From: Candidatus Blastococcus massiliensis AP3
Lineage (GTDB): Bacteria; Actinomycetota; Actinomycetes; Mycobacteriales; Geodermatophilaceae
Direction: 5' to 3'
Length of the DNA: 64,000 nt
Assembly: GCF_000582785.1 (NCBI RefSeq)
Contig: NZ_HG931174.1
Span: 1,115,005 to 1,179,004, forward strand
Every line of letters starts with the position of its first letter. The stretch's first letter is position 1. The position numbers and the translations under genes were made by a program. Below are positions 17,824 to 26,144 of this stretch, piece after piece. A model generated the notes under the pieces. That model had not been told where the DNA came from and searched no databases. It saw only the letters and a list, made by a program, of their open reading frames with translations.

Positions 17824-18951
17824 TCAGCGTCCTTCCGACGTGCCGACGGCGAACCGGTCGGCGGTGAACGGTGCGGCCACCTCGGGCAGGATGCCCGTCG
17901 CCAGCAGCTCGGCGGTCGCCTCCGCCGTGACGGGGGTGAGCAGCACGCCGTTGCGGTGGTGCCCGGTCGCGAGCACGAGACCGGGCAGCGAGGAGTATCC
18001 GAGCAGCGGGGCGTTGTCCGGGGTGCCGGGGCGCCAGCGGGCCAGGGTCTCGATCAGTTCGAGCTCCTCCACCTCCGGCACGACCTCGATCGCGTCGTGC
18101 AGCAGGTCGTGCACGCCGCCGGCGGTCACCCGGGCATCGAAGCCGCGGTCCTCCACGGTGGCCCCGACGATCACGCCGCCGTCGCCGTAGGGGACGAGGT
18201 AGACGTGCCGGCCACGGACCAGGGCGCGGACGGTGTGCTCGAGCAGCCCCTCCGCGCCGGCCAGCCGCAGGATCTGCCCCTTCACCGGCCGGACGGGCAG
18301 CGGCGGGACGCCGGGCAGCGCGCCGCTGTGCGCGCCCAGGGCGAGCACGGTGGTCCCGGCCGGGAGGACGCCGCCCGACGCCAGGCGCACGCCCGCGGCG
18401 CGGCCGTCCTCGACGACCACCTCGGCCACCCGCTCGCCGACCAGTTCCACGCCCACCCCGCGGGTGGCGGCCAGCAGCGCGGCGTGCACCGCCCGGCCGT
18501 CCACCGAGTGGTCGCCCTCGACGAGCAGCCCACCGCGGACCCGGGGGGTGAGCGCGGGCTCGCGCCGGCGGGCCTCCCGGGGCGTCAGCCGCCCGGCACG
18601 CAGACCCAGCTCGTGCTGGAACAGCAGCAGCGAGTCGAGTTCGCGGACGTCGTCCTCGTCGAAGCCGACCACCAGCGTGCCGGCGGTGCGCAGCCCCACC
18701 TGCATCCCGGACGCGGCCTCGAGCTCGGCGGCGAAGGCGGGCCAGCCCGCCAGCGAGGCTAGACCGAGCCGCAGCAGGCGCTCCTCCCGGTACCCGGCCT
18801 CGGCCACCGGGGCGAGCATCCCGGCCGCGGCGGCGGACGCGCCGGCCCCCGGGGCGTCGTCCACGACGGTCACCGACAGACCCCGCCGGGCGGCCCGCCA
18901 GGCGACCGCCAGCCCGACCAGCCCCCCGCCGGCGACGACGACGTCGGTCAT
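17824..18951 (-). CDS. thiO: Glycine oxidase ThiO
   Basis: 375 residues; the ATG overlaps the cytX stop (ATGA). The N-terminal FAD-binding motif is VVVAGGGLVGLAVAWRAARR with an acidic strand end VTVVDD. Later DAO-family blocks are RPVKGQILRL, VYLVPYGDGGVIVGATVED and the C-terminal ATGHHRNGVLLTP. ThiO oxidises glycine to the imine that ThiG incorporates into the thiazole ring. Length and position in a thiO-thiS-thiG row make the call secure against other D-amino-acid oxidases. Confidence 0.95.
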   Translation of the reverse strand: MTDVVVAGGGLVGLAVAWRAARRGLSVTVVDDAPGAGASAAAAGMLAPVAEAGYREERLLRLGLASLAGWPAFAAELEAASGMQVGLRTAGTLVVGFDEDDVRELDSLLLFQHELGLRAGRLTPREARRREPALTPRVRGGLLVEGDHSVDGRAVHAALLAATRGVGVELVGERVAEVVVEDGRAAGVRLASGGVLPAGTTVLALGAHSGALPGVPPLPVRPVKGQILRLAGAEGLLEHTVRALVRGRHVYLVPYGDGGVIVGATVEDRGFDARVTAGGVHDLLHDAIEVVPEVEELELIETLARWRPGTPDNAPLLGYSSLPGLVLATGHHRNGVLLTPVTAEATAELLATGILPEVAAPFTADRFAVGTSEGR

Positions 18952-20264
18952 CGGCGGCGTCCGGCCAGCGCCACGGGAAGGGTCAGCGCGACGGCGACCC
19001 CCAGCCCGACCAGCGACGCCGACCAGCCGTTGGCCGGATCGATGCCGAGATCGGCCTGCCGCGCGCCCCACCACGCCGTCCACCCGGAGCCCGGGCCGGG
19101 GAAGTAGGTGGGCAGCGTCAGCTGGTAGGCGACGAACCCGGCTCCCCACGGCAGCAGGTGCAGCGGACGGGCCCGCGCGGTGTCGGAGGTGTCCCAGTCG
19201 CCGCGGGGGGTGAGCCAGTAGGCCACCAGCAGCACGCCCGCCAGCGGCACGAACACCGCGCCGATGAGGAAGAGGAACGGCTCGTAGGCGACCACGTCGA
19301 GGGTGAGCGCGAGCGCCGTCGCGACTCCGCCGACGGCGACGGCCAGCACCCGCCGGTCGAGCCGGCCGACGACGTTCTGCGCCGACACCGCGGTCGAGTA
19401 CACGTTGGCGAAGGCCTCGTCGAGCTCCACGCTGACCAGCACGAGCACCGCCAGCGCGCCCAGCGGCACGGCCAGCAGCGCGTCGATCACGTCGAGCCCA
19501 CCGCTGCCGTAGGCGGCCAGCGCCAGCACACCGAGGGTGAACATGGCGACGGTGGCCAGGCCGTAGCCGACGCCCGCACCCACCCCGGCGGAGCGTGCGC
19601 TGCGCGCGTGGCGGGTGTAGTCGGCGGCCAGCGGCAACCAGGAGACCGGCAGCGCGATGACGATGTCGGTCGCGGTCCAGAACGACGTCGCCCCGCCACT
19701 CTCGAGCGGCGGCAGCGGCTCGGCCAGGACCTGCACGTACAGGTAGACCACGGCGGCCAGGGCGGCCCAGATCGCGTAGCGGGCGAGCACCCGGACGACG
19801 CCGAGCGGCCGCAGCGCCATCGCCGTCGCCAGCACCCCCGCGGCCAGGACGAAGGGCCAGCGCGGCGCGTCCAGCACCCGCGAGGCGGCCTCGGCGATGA
19901 TCACGATCTCGAACGTCGCCCAGCCGACGCACTGGACGAGGTTGAACGCCGTCGGGAGCCACGAGGTGCGCCGGCCGAGCAGGCCGCGCAGCAGCACCAT
20001 CCCGGGCACCCGCTCCCGCGCGCCCGCAGCGGCGACCAGCCCCAGCAGGACCGAGCCGATGACGGCGCCGACGACGATGGCGGTGAGGGTCTCCGACAGC
20101 GGCCGGCCGGGCAGCACGACGAAGACGGCCGCGACCGGCAGCAGCAGGCTGACGCCGAGGTTGGCCCAGAGGCCGAACGTGTCCCGCAGGCCGAGAGTGG
20201 GGGGTGGGGCCTCACCGAGGGTGAGGGGTGCTTCGGTGGTGCGGACGTCGTCGGACGTGCTCAT
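18948..20264 (-). CDS. cytX: NCS1-family hydroxymethylpyrimidine/thiamin-precursor permease CytX
   Basis: 438 residues with about 12 membrane segments. The order LGLRDTFGLWANLGVSLLLP, SWLPTAFNLVQCVGWATFE and SWLPLAADYTRHA matches the cytosine/HMP branch of the NCS1 transporters (CodB/CytX). The TPP riboswitch directly ahead and the thiO-thiS-thiG-tenI genes behind point to uptake of HMP or a related thiamin precursor rather than cytosine. It is the first gene of the minus arm. Its ribosome binding site GGGAG is the 3' edge of the riboswitch. Substrate is inferred. Confidence 0.88.
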   Translation of the reverse strand: MSTSDDVRTTEAPLTLGEAPPPTLGLRDTFGLWANLGVSLLLPVAAVFVVLPGRPLSETLTAIVVGAVIGSVLLGLVAAAGARERVPGMVLLRGLLGRRTSWLPTAFNLVQCVGWATFEIVIIAEAASRVLDAPRWPFVLAAGVLATAMALRPLGVVRVLARYAIWAALAAVVYLYVQVLAEPLPPLESGGATSFWTATDIVIALPVSWLPLAADYTRHARSARSAGVGAGVGYGLATVAMFTLGVLALAAYGSGGLDVIDALLAVPLGALAVLVLVSVELDEAFANVYSTAVSAQNVVGRLDRRVLAVAVGGVATALALTLDVVAYEPFLFLIGAVFVPLAGVLLVAYWLTPRGDWDTSDTARARPLHLLPWGAGFVAYQLTLPTYFPGPGSGWTAWWGARQADLGIDPANGWSASLVGLGVAVALTLPVALAGRRR

Positions 20265-20265
20265 G

Positions 20266-20353
20266 GTCGCTCCCTACGCCGGCATTACCCGGACAGGTTC
20301 CAGCGGTCGGCGACGCGTCCAGTCGCCCTCTCAGCCCGGTCGACCCGAGCTCC
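20266..20353 (-). ncRNA. TPP riboswitch (THI box) before cytX
   Basis: On the minus strand the element reads GGGAGCTCGGG, then CTGAGAGGG, a variable P3 arm, then GCTGGAACCTGTCCGGGTAA, then GCCGGCGTAGGGAGC, all in consensus order. P1 pairs GCTC with GAGC. The 3' GGGAG strand ends six bases before the cytX ATG and is the only ribosome binding site. TPP binding should therefore hide the site and repress translation of the thiO-thiS-thiG arm directly. Confidence 0.95.
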
Positions 20354-20384
20354 CGCACAGTGCGGCGCCACCATACGCACGACG

Positions 20385-20390
20385 TAGGGT
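20385..20390 (+). promoter_or_regulatory. -10 box TAGGGT, probable leaderless promoter of tenA-like gene
   Basis: TAGGGT fits the actinobacterial TAnnnT -10 consensus and ends 8 nt before the GTG at 20399. A start site 7-8 nt downstream would fall on or next to that GTG. With no ribosome binding site visible, a leaderless mRNA is likely. Only about 45 bp separate this GTG from the 5' edge of the divergent riboswitch. Confidence 0.5.
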
Positions 20391-20398
20391 GCCGTGCC

Positions 20399-20989
20399 GT
20401 GCCGGTTACCGACCTGCTCGTCCGCCACGCCGATGCCTGGCACCGAGCCACCCGCCATCCCTTCCTCGACGCCGTCCGGGACGGCAGCGTGCCCGCCGCC
20501 GCCTTCGACACGTGGCTGGTGCAGGACGCGCACTTCGTCGGAGACCTGCTGCGGTTCCAGGCCCGGCTGCTGGCGCGTGCTCCGCGTCCCGCGCAGGCGG
20601 TGCTGGCGGCCGGCTGCGTCTCCCTGGTGGAGGAGCTTGCCTGGTTCGAGGAGCAGGCGGTCGTGCGGGGACTGGACCTCGGCGGGCCCAGGCTGCCGGC
20701 GACGGAGGCCTACGCGGAGCTGCTCGAGCGGCTGGACACCGCCGACGTCCCGACCGCCCTGACCGCGTTGTGGACCATCGAGCGGACCTATCTCGACGCG
20801 TGGTCCTCGGCGCTGCCGGGCGCCCCGGACTACCGCGAGTTCGTCGAGCACTGGACGGTCCCCGGGTTCGCCGCCTACGTGACGGCGCTGCAGGAGGCCG
20901 CCGACGACGCCGGGCCCGCCGACGACGGGACCTTCCTCGAGGTCACCGAGGCCGAGATCGCGTTCTGGCAGACGGCGCTGCCGGCATGA
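20399..20989 (+). CDS. TenA/TENA-THI4-family protein, non-Cys type
   Basis: 196 residues from GTG 20399. The all-helical TenA fold is recognised from FDTWLVQDAHFVGDLLRFQARLLAR (residues 33 onward) and the C-terminal VTEAEIAFWQTAL helix. At the position of the PC-x-x-x-Y nucleophile motif of true TenA it has ALWTIERTY, so the catalytic Cys is missing. It therefore resembles TenA_E-like or inactive paralogues. It may act on another pyrimidine salvage substrate or partner the next gene, with which it overlaps (ATGA). It is divergent from cytX and probably co-transcribed with the thiM arm. Confidence 0.85.
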   Translation: MPVTDLLVRHADAWHRATRHPFLDAVRDGSVPAAAFDTWLVQDAHFVGDLLRFQARLLARAPRPAQAVLAAGCVSLVEELAWFEEQAVVRGLDLGGPRLPATEAYAELLERLDTADVPTALTALWTIERTYLDAWSSALPGAPDYREFVEHWTVPGFAAYVTALQEAADDAGPADDGTFLEVTEAEIAFWQTALPA

Positions 20990-21621
20990 CGCTGTCCGCC
21001 CGGCTGTGGGCCGGCAGCGACGACCTCGCGCGGGCCGCCCTGACCTCCCCGTTCGTGACCGGAATCGCGGACGGCTCGCTGGCCCGCGAACGGTTCGCGG
21101 GATACGTGGCCCAGGACGCGTTCTTCCTGGAGGCGTTCGCCCGTGCCTACGCCCTGGGGGCCGCGCACAGCCGCGACCGCGTCGCGCTGGAGACCTTCGC
21201 CGACCTGCTCGCCGGCGTCCTCGACGAGCTCCGGCTGCACGACGGGTACGCCGCCCGCTGGGGCATCGACCTCGCCGCCGTGGAGCCGGCGCCGGCGACG
21301 CTCGCCTACACCGAGTTCCTGCTGGCCACGGCCGCGCTCGGGGACCCCGGGGAGACGTGCGCGGCGATGGTCCCGTGCATGCGGCTGTACGCCTACCTCG
21401 GCCAGGCACTCGCGCCCGGCGCGGACGGTCCGTACCGGGAGTGGGTGGACACCTACGCCGACCCGGCGTTCGAGCAGCTGGCTGCCACGCTGGAGCGGCT
21501 GCTGGACCGGATCGGCACGGACACCCCCGCGGTGCGGCGGGCCTACCGCCGGGCGATGCAGCTGGAGGTGGACTTCTTCGCCGCGGCCGCCCGCGGCTGG
21601 GGTAGCGTCCCCGCCGAGTGA
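20986..21621 (+). CDS. tenA: Aminopyrimidine aminohydrolase TenA (thiaminase II)
   Basis: 211 residues; the ATG overlaps the stop of the preceding paralogue. TenA blocks are present: RFAGYVAQDAFFLEAFARAYALG near residue 35, the nucleophile region MVPCMRLYAYLGQAL (PC-x-x-x-Y, near residue 127), YREWVDTYADPAFEQL and a C-terminal QLEVDFFAAA helix. TenA hydrolyses aminomethyl-aminopyrimidine salvaged from degraded thiamin to give HMP. Its stop codon lies inside the first stem of the second riboswitch. Confidence 0.92.
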   Translation: MTLSARLWAGSDDLARAALTSPFVTGIADGSLARERFAGYVAQDAFFLEAFARAYALGAAHSRDRVALETFADLLAGVLDELRLHDGYAARWGIDLAAVEPAPATLAYTEFLLATAALGDPGETCAAMVPCMRLYAYLGQALAPGADGPYREWVDTYADPAFEQLAATLERLLDRIGTDTPAVRRAYRRAMQLEVDFFAAAARGWGSVPAE

Positions 21622-21699
21622 CACGGGGTGTCCGCCGGCGCGCGGACTGAGAGCACACCCGTCGAACCTGACCAGGTCATGCTGGCGAAGGGATGTCAC
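21618..21699 (+). ncRNA. TPP riboswitch (THI box) before thiM
   Basis: P1 is a perfect GTGACA (21618-21623) with TGTCAC (21694-21699). Between them lie the conserved ACTGAGAG, ACACCCG, GAACCTGACCAGGTCATGC and TGGCGAAGGGA blocks in order. The AAGGGA just inside the 3' P1 strand is the best ribosome binding site for the thiM GTG at 21703, so ligand binding should block its translation. The 5' P1 strand shares bases with the TGA stop of tenA. Confidence 0.95.
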
Positions 21700-21702
21700 G
21701 GC

Positions 21703-22488
21703 GTGGATGCCGCTGCGTTGACCACCGCTCGATCGGCGCTGACCGACGCCGCTCCGCTGGTGCACTGCCTGACCAACACCGTGGTGCAGACGCTCACCGC
21801 CAACGCGCTGCTGGCCGTGGGAGCGGCACCGGCGATGGTGGACGAGCCCCTGGAGGCCGAGGGCTTCGCGGCCGTGGCCTCGGCGGTGCTCGTCAACCTC
21901 GGCACGGTGCACGAGCGCACCGCTGCCGCGATGCGCCTGGCCGCGAGGTCGGCCGCGGCGGCGGGCACGCCGTGGGTGCTCGATCCGGTGGCGGTCGGCG
22001 GTCTCGCCTTCCGCACGGACCTGGCGGTCGAGCTGCTGGACGCGCGGCCGGCCGTCGTCCGCGGCAACGCCTCCGAGGTCATGGCGCTGGCCGGCGCCGG
22101 CGCGGGTGGCCGGGGGGTGGACTCGACGGCCGGTCCCGAGGACGCGCTGGAGGCCGCCTCGGCGCTGGCGACCCGGACCGGCGGGGTGGTGGCGGTCAGC
22201 GGGCCGGTCGACGTCGTCACCGACGGCTCGCGCACCGTCCGGATCGGTGGCGGGTCGGCCCTGCTCACCCGCACCACCGGTGCCGGCTGCGCCCTCGGCG
22301 CGCTGGTCGCCGCCTACGTGGCGGTCACCGGTGACGCGCTGACCGGAGCGGTCGCCGCGCATGCCCACGTGGCGCTCGCCGCCGAGGCCGCGGCTGCCGC
22401 CGCCGCCGGGCCGGGCACCTTCGCGCCGCTCTGGCTCGACGCGCTCGATGCGGTGACCGACCTGGGATCCGCCCAGGTGGCGTCGTGA
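21703..22488 (+). CDS. thiM: Hydroxyethylthiazole kinase ThiM
   Basis: 261 residues from GTG 21703, behind AAGGGA of the riboswitch; longer in-frame starts would translate the riboswitch itself. ThiM blocks: [60 protein letters not shown], and the C-terminal anion hole [18 protein letters not shown]. ThiM phosphorylates salvaged hydroxyethylthiazole, giving a second route to the thiazole phosphate besides ThiG. It overlaps thiE by GTGA. Confidence 0.96.
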   Translation: MDAAALTTARSALTDAAPLVHCLTNTVVQTLTANALLAVGAAPAMVDEPLEAEGFAAVASAVLVNLGTVHERTAAAMRLAARSAAAAGTPWVLDPVAVGGLAFRTDLAVELLDARPAVVRGNASEVMALAGAGAGGRGVDSTAGPEDALEAASALATRTGGVVAVSGPVDVVTDGSRTVRIGGGSALLTRTTGAGCALGALVAAYVAVTGDALTGAVAAHAHVALAAEAAAAAAAGPGTFAPLWLDALDAVTDLGSAQVAS

Positions 22489-23141
22489 GGCCGGCCTTCG
22501 ACCCGACCCTCTACCTGGTCACCGACACCGCGCTGGCCGGGGCGCGGAGCGTGCCCGACGTCGTCCGGGCCGCAGTGGCGGGTGGCGTCACGGCGGTGCA
22601 GGTCCGCGACAAGACGGCGTCCCGTCGGGAGCTGTACGAGCTCACGGTGGCCGTCCGCCGGGCGCTGGCCGGCACGCCCGGGGTGGCGCTGTTCGTGAAC
22701 GACGCGGTCGACGTCGCGCTGCTCGCCGGGGCCGACGGGGTGCACGTCGGCCAGGACGACCTGCCGCCGGCCGAGGTGCGGGCGCTGCTCGGGCCCGACC
22801 GGCTGCTCGGCCTCTCCACCGGCGACGACGCGGAACTGGCCGTCGCGCTGGCGCTGCCGCCGGGCACGGTCGACGTCGTGGGGATCGGCCCGGTGTGGTC
22901 GACGCCGACCAAGCCCGATGCGGGGGACGGTCTCGGACCGGCCGGGGTGGCAGCGCTCGCGGCCGCGGCCCGGGCCGGGGGCCTGCGCTCCGTGGCGATC
23001 GGGGGCATCGACGCGGCCCGGGCACCGGAGGTGACCGGCGTGGACGGGATCTGCGTGGTGTCCGCGATCTGCGCCGCTCCCGACCCGGAGGCGGCGGCCC
23101 GGTCACTGCGCGACTCCCTGCGCCGGGAGGCGACGGCATGA
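22485..23141 (+). CDS. thiE: Thiamin-phosphate synthase ThiE
   Basis: 218 residues from GTG 22485. All canonical ThiE motifs are seen: [60 protein letters not shown] and GICVVSAI. It joins HMP diphosphate and thiazole phosphate to thiamin phosphate. The intact motifs make this the functional ThiE, unlike the ThiE-like protein in the minus arm. Overlaps thiM (GTGA) and thiD (ATGA). Confidence 0.96.
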   Translation: MRPAFDPTLYLVTDTALAGARSVPDVVRAAVAGGVTAVQVRDKTASRRELYELTVAVRRALAGTPGVALFVNDAVDVALLAGADGVHVGQDDLPPAEVRALLGPDRLLGLSTGDDAELAVALALPPGTVDVVGIGPVWSTPTKPDAGDGLGPAGVAALAAAARAGGLRSVAIGGIDAARAPEVTGVDGICVVSAICAAPDPEAAARSLRDSLRREATA

Positions 23142-23974
23142 CGCCCGTCGCGCTCTCCGTGGCGGGCAGCGACCCCAGCGGCGGCGCCGGGATCCAGGCG
23201 GACCTGAAGACCTTCAGCGCGCTCGGCGCGTACGGCACCGCCGCACTCACCGCGCTGACCGCGCAGAACACCCGCGGCGTCACCGGGGTGCATCCGGTTC
23301 CGGCGCCGTTCGTGGCCGAGCAGATCGCCACGCTCCTCGACGACGTGACGGTGCACGCCGCCAAGACCGGCATGCTCGGCACCGCCGACGTCGTCCGTGC
23401 CGTGGCCTTCGCGCTGGCCGGGCGGGCGGCCGGGCCGGTGGTGGTCGACCCGGTCATGGTCGCCACCAGCGGGGCCCGGCTGGTCGACGAGGACGCCGTG
23501 GCGGCGGTCCGCACCGACCTGCTGCCCGTCGCGGACCTGGTCACGCCGAACGTTCCGGAGGCCGCGGCGTTGCTCGAGGTGCCCCCCGCGCGGTCGGTCG
23601 ACGAGATGACCGGGCAGGCGCGTACGCTCCTGGAACTGGGGCCTGGCGCGGTGCTGCTCAAGGGCGGCCACCTCGGCGGCACCGAGAGCGTCGACGTGCT
23701 GGCCACCGCGGACGACGTCCTCACCTTCGCGCGGCCCCGGATCGCCACCCGGGCCACGCACGGCACCGGCTGCACCCTGTCCGCCGCGATCGCCGCGCTC
23801 CTGGCCCGCGCCCGGGCCGGTGCGGTGGACGGCGCCGCCGGCGTCACAGACTGGCCGCCGGTCGTGGAGGGCGCCCGCGACTACCTGCAGGCCGCGCTCG
23901 CCGGGGGCGCAGCGCTGGGCATCGGCTCGGGGCACGGGCCGGTCCACCACTTCGCCGGCATATGGGACGCCTGA
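23138..23974 (+). CDS. thiD: HMP/HMP-phosphate kinase ThiD
   Basis: 278 residues; the ATG overlaps the thiE stop. Family motifs: [20 protein letters not shown] at the N-terminus (HMP-binding), [54 protein letters not shown] and the [15 protein letters not shown] anion hole near residue 205. ThiD adds both phosphates to the pyrimidine before ThiE coupling. It is the last gene of the plus arm and is followed by a large inverted repeat. Confidence 0.97.
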   Translation: MTPVALSVAGSDPSGGAGIQADLKTFSALGAYGTAALTALTAQNTRGVTGVHPVPAPFVAEQIATLLDDVTVHAAKTGMLGTADVVRAVAFALAGRAAGPVVVDPVMVATSGARLVDEDAVAAVRTDLLPVADLVTPNVPEAAALLEVPPARSVDEMTGQARTLLELGPGAVLLKGGHLGGTESVDVLATADDVLTFARPRIATRATHGTGCTLSAAIAALLARARAGAVDGAAGVTDWPPVVEGARDYLQAALAGGAALGIGSGHGPVHHFAGIWDA

Positions 23975-23979
23975 CCCGC

Positions 23980-24037
23980 GGGACTTCCGGCGCCGAAAGT
24001 CCCGCCCCCTTCCCGGACTTTCGGCGCCGGAAGTCCG
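23980..24037. terminator. 22-bp inverted repeat between thiD and mntH (bidirectional terminator)
   Basis: The 22-mer at 23981-24002 (core TCCGGCGCCGAAAG) is the exact reverse complement of 24015-24036, with a 12-nt spacer. Each arm is itself an almost perfect palindrome around GGCGCC, so the element can fold as one long or two short hairpins. It sits between the stops of convergent genes. A terminator role is inferred; there is no U tract. Confidence 0.7.
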
Positions 24038-25330
24038 CTAGAGGACGAGGCCCAGGAGCAGGTGGGCGTTGAGGCCGATGATCAGGACGGCCACGATGCC
24101 GCCGACGACGGTCGTGGTCCGCCGGTTGACCCAGCCGCCCATGAGATCCCGGCTGCTGGTCAGCCACAGCAGCGGCACCAGGGCGAACGGGATGCCGAAC
24201 GAGAGCACCACCTGGGACCACACCAGCGCCGTCGTGGGGTCCCCGCCGAGCACGAGCACGGCGAGCGCCGGGGCGAGCGTGATCAGCCGTCGGGTCAGCA
24301 CCGGGATGTGCCGGCGCAGGAAGCCGGCCATCACGACCTGACCGGCGTGCGTGCCGACGGACGACGACGCGAAGCCCGAGGCCAGCAGCGCCAGCGCGAA
24401 GGCCAGCGCCGCGCCGGTGCCCAGCTGGTCGCCGAGGCCGGCGTGCACGCTCTCCAGTGACTCGATGCCGTCGTCGGCGGTGAACAGCTGGGCGGCGATG
24501 ATCAGCATCGCGGCGTTCACCAGCCCCGCCAGGCCCATCGCCACGACGATGTCGATGCGCTGGGCCCGCAGCAGCCGGCCCCGGCCCGTGGCGGTGCGCC
24601 CGGCGGTGACGACGTCGCCGTAGCGGCCGGGGGTGAGCGCGGAGTGCACGTAGATGACGTGCGGCATGACCGTGGCGCCGAGGATGCCGGTGGCCAGGAC
24701 GATGCTGTCGGGGCCCTCGAAGGCCGGCACCATGCCGCCCGCCAGGCCGCCCATGTCCACGCCCGAGCCGAGCAGCGTGTAGCCGAAGCCGAGGCCGATG
24801 ACCAGCAGCAGGCCGGTGATCACGCGTTCGAACGGGCGGTGCCCGCGAGACTGGGCGGCCAGCAGGACGAAGGCGACGACGGCGGTGATGAGTCCGCCGA
24901 TCGGCAGCGGTACCCCGAAGAGCAGGTTCAGCGCCACCGCGCCGCCGACGATCTCGGCCAGGTCGGTGGCGATCGCGACCGCCTCGGCCTGCAGCCACAG
25001 CCCGCGGGTGACCCGACGGGGGAGGCGCTCCCGGCACAGCGAGGCCAGGTCGCGCCCGGTGGCCATGCCGAGCTTGGCGGTCAGGGACTGGATGAGCATC
25101 GCCATGAGGTTCGCGGCGACGATCACCCACAGCAGCGTGTAGCCGAACGAGGCGCCGCCGGAGAAGTTCGTGGCGAAGTTGCCGGGGTCCACGTAGGCCA
25201 CGGCGGCCACGAACGCCGGGCCGAGCAGCGGCCACACGCGCCGTCGGCCCGTCGGCGGGGGCTCCACCGGTCGCGGGGCGGCGACGAGCGTGGTGGGGAG
25301 GACGGCGGCCTCGGTCTTCGACAGGTACAC
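24038..25330 (-). CDS. mntH: NRAMP-family divalent metal (Mn2+) transporter MntH
   Basis: 430 residues from a GTG with GAGG six bases upstream. The NRAMP metal-site motif DPGN is in the first membrane helix (FVAAVAYVDPGNFATNF). The second motif is in helix 6 (LGATVMPHVIYVHSAL), with the conserved M-P-H. About 11 membrane segments are seen. NRAMP transporters import Mn2+ or Fe2+ with protons. A palindrome in the divergent upstream gap (25456-25470) is an operator candidate, but no MntR-like gene is near. N-terminal cytosolic tail is about 30 residues. Confidence 0.95.
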   Translation of the reverse strand: MYLSKTEAAVLPTTLVAAPRPVEPPPTGRRRVWPLLGPAFVAAVAYVDPGNFATNFSGGASFGYTLLWVIVAANLMAMLIQSLTAKLGMATGRDLASLCRERLPRRVTRGLWLQAEAVAIATDLAEIVGGAVALNLLFGVPLPIGGLITAVVAFVLLAAQSRGHRPFERVITGLLLVIGLGFGYTLLGSGVDMGGLAGGMVPAFEGPDSIVLATGILGATVMPHVIYVHSALTPGRYGDVVTAGRTATGRGRLLRAQRIDIVVAMGLAGLVNAAMLIIAAQLFTADDGIESLESVHAGLGDQLGTGAALAFALALLASGFASSSVGTHAGQVVMAGFLRRHIPVLTRRLITLAPALAVLVLGGDPTTALVWSQVVLSFGIPFALVPLLWLTSSRDLMGGWVNRRTTTVVGGIVAVLIIGLNAHLLLGLVL

Positions 25331-25455
25331 GGCGGCCTCGCTGAGTCGGGTCGGGTGGGCGCTCCTGTCCTGCCCGGCCGGGGTGACACGGGCGGGCCGA
25401 CCCGTGGCCCCCGCGGGCCAGGCGAGGCTTCCCTGGCCCGGCCGCCCGGCGGTCG

Positions 25456-25487
25456 ATTCCTCGGAGGAATACTTCAGTCTTCAAGTA
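25456..25487. promoter_or_regulatory. Two adjacent palindromes between mntH and the VOC gene
   Basis: ATTCCTC-G-GAGGAAT (25456-25470) is a perfect 7+1+7 palindrome. It is immediately followed by TACTT-N8-AAGTA (25470-25487). Both are AT-rich for this genome and lie in the roughly 200-bp gap between divergent starts. They probably mark a promoter with a repressor site; which regulator and which gene they serve cannot be read. Confidence 0.45.
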
Positions 25488-25528
25488 AGTTCTCCAGGAC
25501 GACACGTCCCGACCGCCAGGAGCCCGTC

Positions 25529-26041
25529 ATGCCTGTCCAGCGCCTCAACCACGCCGTCCTCTACGTCCGCGACGTCGAGCGCAGCCTCGCCTTCTACCGC
25601 GACGTCCTCGGCTTCCGGGTGACGATGGAGATCCCGCAGCGTGCGGTCTTCCTGCAGGCGGAGGGTTCGACCAACGACCACGACCTCGGGCTGTTCGCCA
25701 TCGGCGCGCACGCCGGCGCCTCGCAGGCCGGGCGCGGCACCGTGGGGCTGTACCACCTGGCGTGGGAGGTCGACACGCTCGCCGAGCTCGCCCGGATCCG
25801 CGACGCGCTGATGTCGGCCGGCGCCCTCGTCGGCATGTCCGACCACGCCACCACCAAGGCGCTGTACGCCCAGGACCCGGACGGCATCGAGTTCGAGGTC
25901 TCCTGGCTGCTGCCGGCGCACCTGATCACCCCCGAGGTCACCGAGGGGGCGGCGATGACCGCCCCGCTGGACCTCGACCGGGAGATCGAGCGGTACGGCG
26001 CCCGGACGCGCGGCGGCATCGGGGTCTCGGTCCCCGTCTGA
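25529..26041 (+). CDS. VOC-family (glyoxalase/extradiol dioxygenase-like) protein
   Basis: 170 residues; ATG behind CCAGGAG. Two beta-alpha-beta-beta-beta modules are seen: VQRLNHAVLYVRDVERSLAFYRDVLGF at the N-terminus and TVGLYHLAWEVDTLAEL then DPDGIEFEVSWLL. Putative metal ligands are His7, a His in YHLAWEV and Glu in IEFEV. The family includes catechol 2,3-dioxygenases, glyoxalases and resistance proteins, and the substrate is not visible. A strong stem-loop follows the stop. Confidence 0.85.
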   Translation: MPVQRLNHAVLYVRDVERSLAFYRDVLGFRVTMEIPQRAVFLQAEGSTNDHDLGLFAIGAHAGASQAGRGTVGLYHLAWEVDTLAELARIRDALMSAGALVGMSDHATTKALYAQDPDGIEFEVSWLLPAHLITPEVTEGAAMTAPLDLDREIERYGARTRGGIGVSVPV

Positions 26042-26045
26042 GACG

Positions 26046-26081
26046 CGGAGAGGGCAGAAATGACCATTTCTGCCCTCTCCG
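26046..26081 (+). terminator. 17-bp stem-loop after the VOC gene
   Basis: GGAGAGGGCAGAAATG (26047-26062) pairs with its full complement at 26065-26080, and C26046-G26081 extends the stem. This begins five bases after the stop codon. There is no U tract behind it, as is common in GC-rich actinobacteria. It also reads into the gap before the next gene, so it is probably a transcription terminator. Confidence 0.7.
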
Positions 26082-26144
26082 CCGGGTGAGGGTCGGGCGC
26101 AGCGGGCAGGAGACGGACCGTTCCCGACCTGCCCGGAGGCTCTC

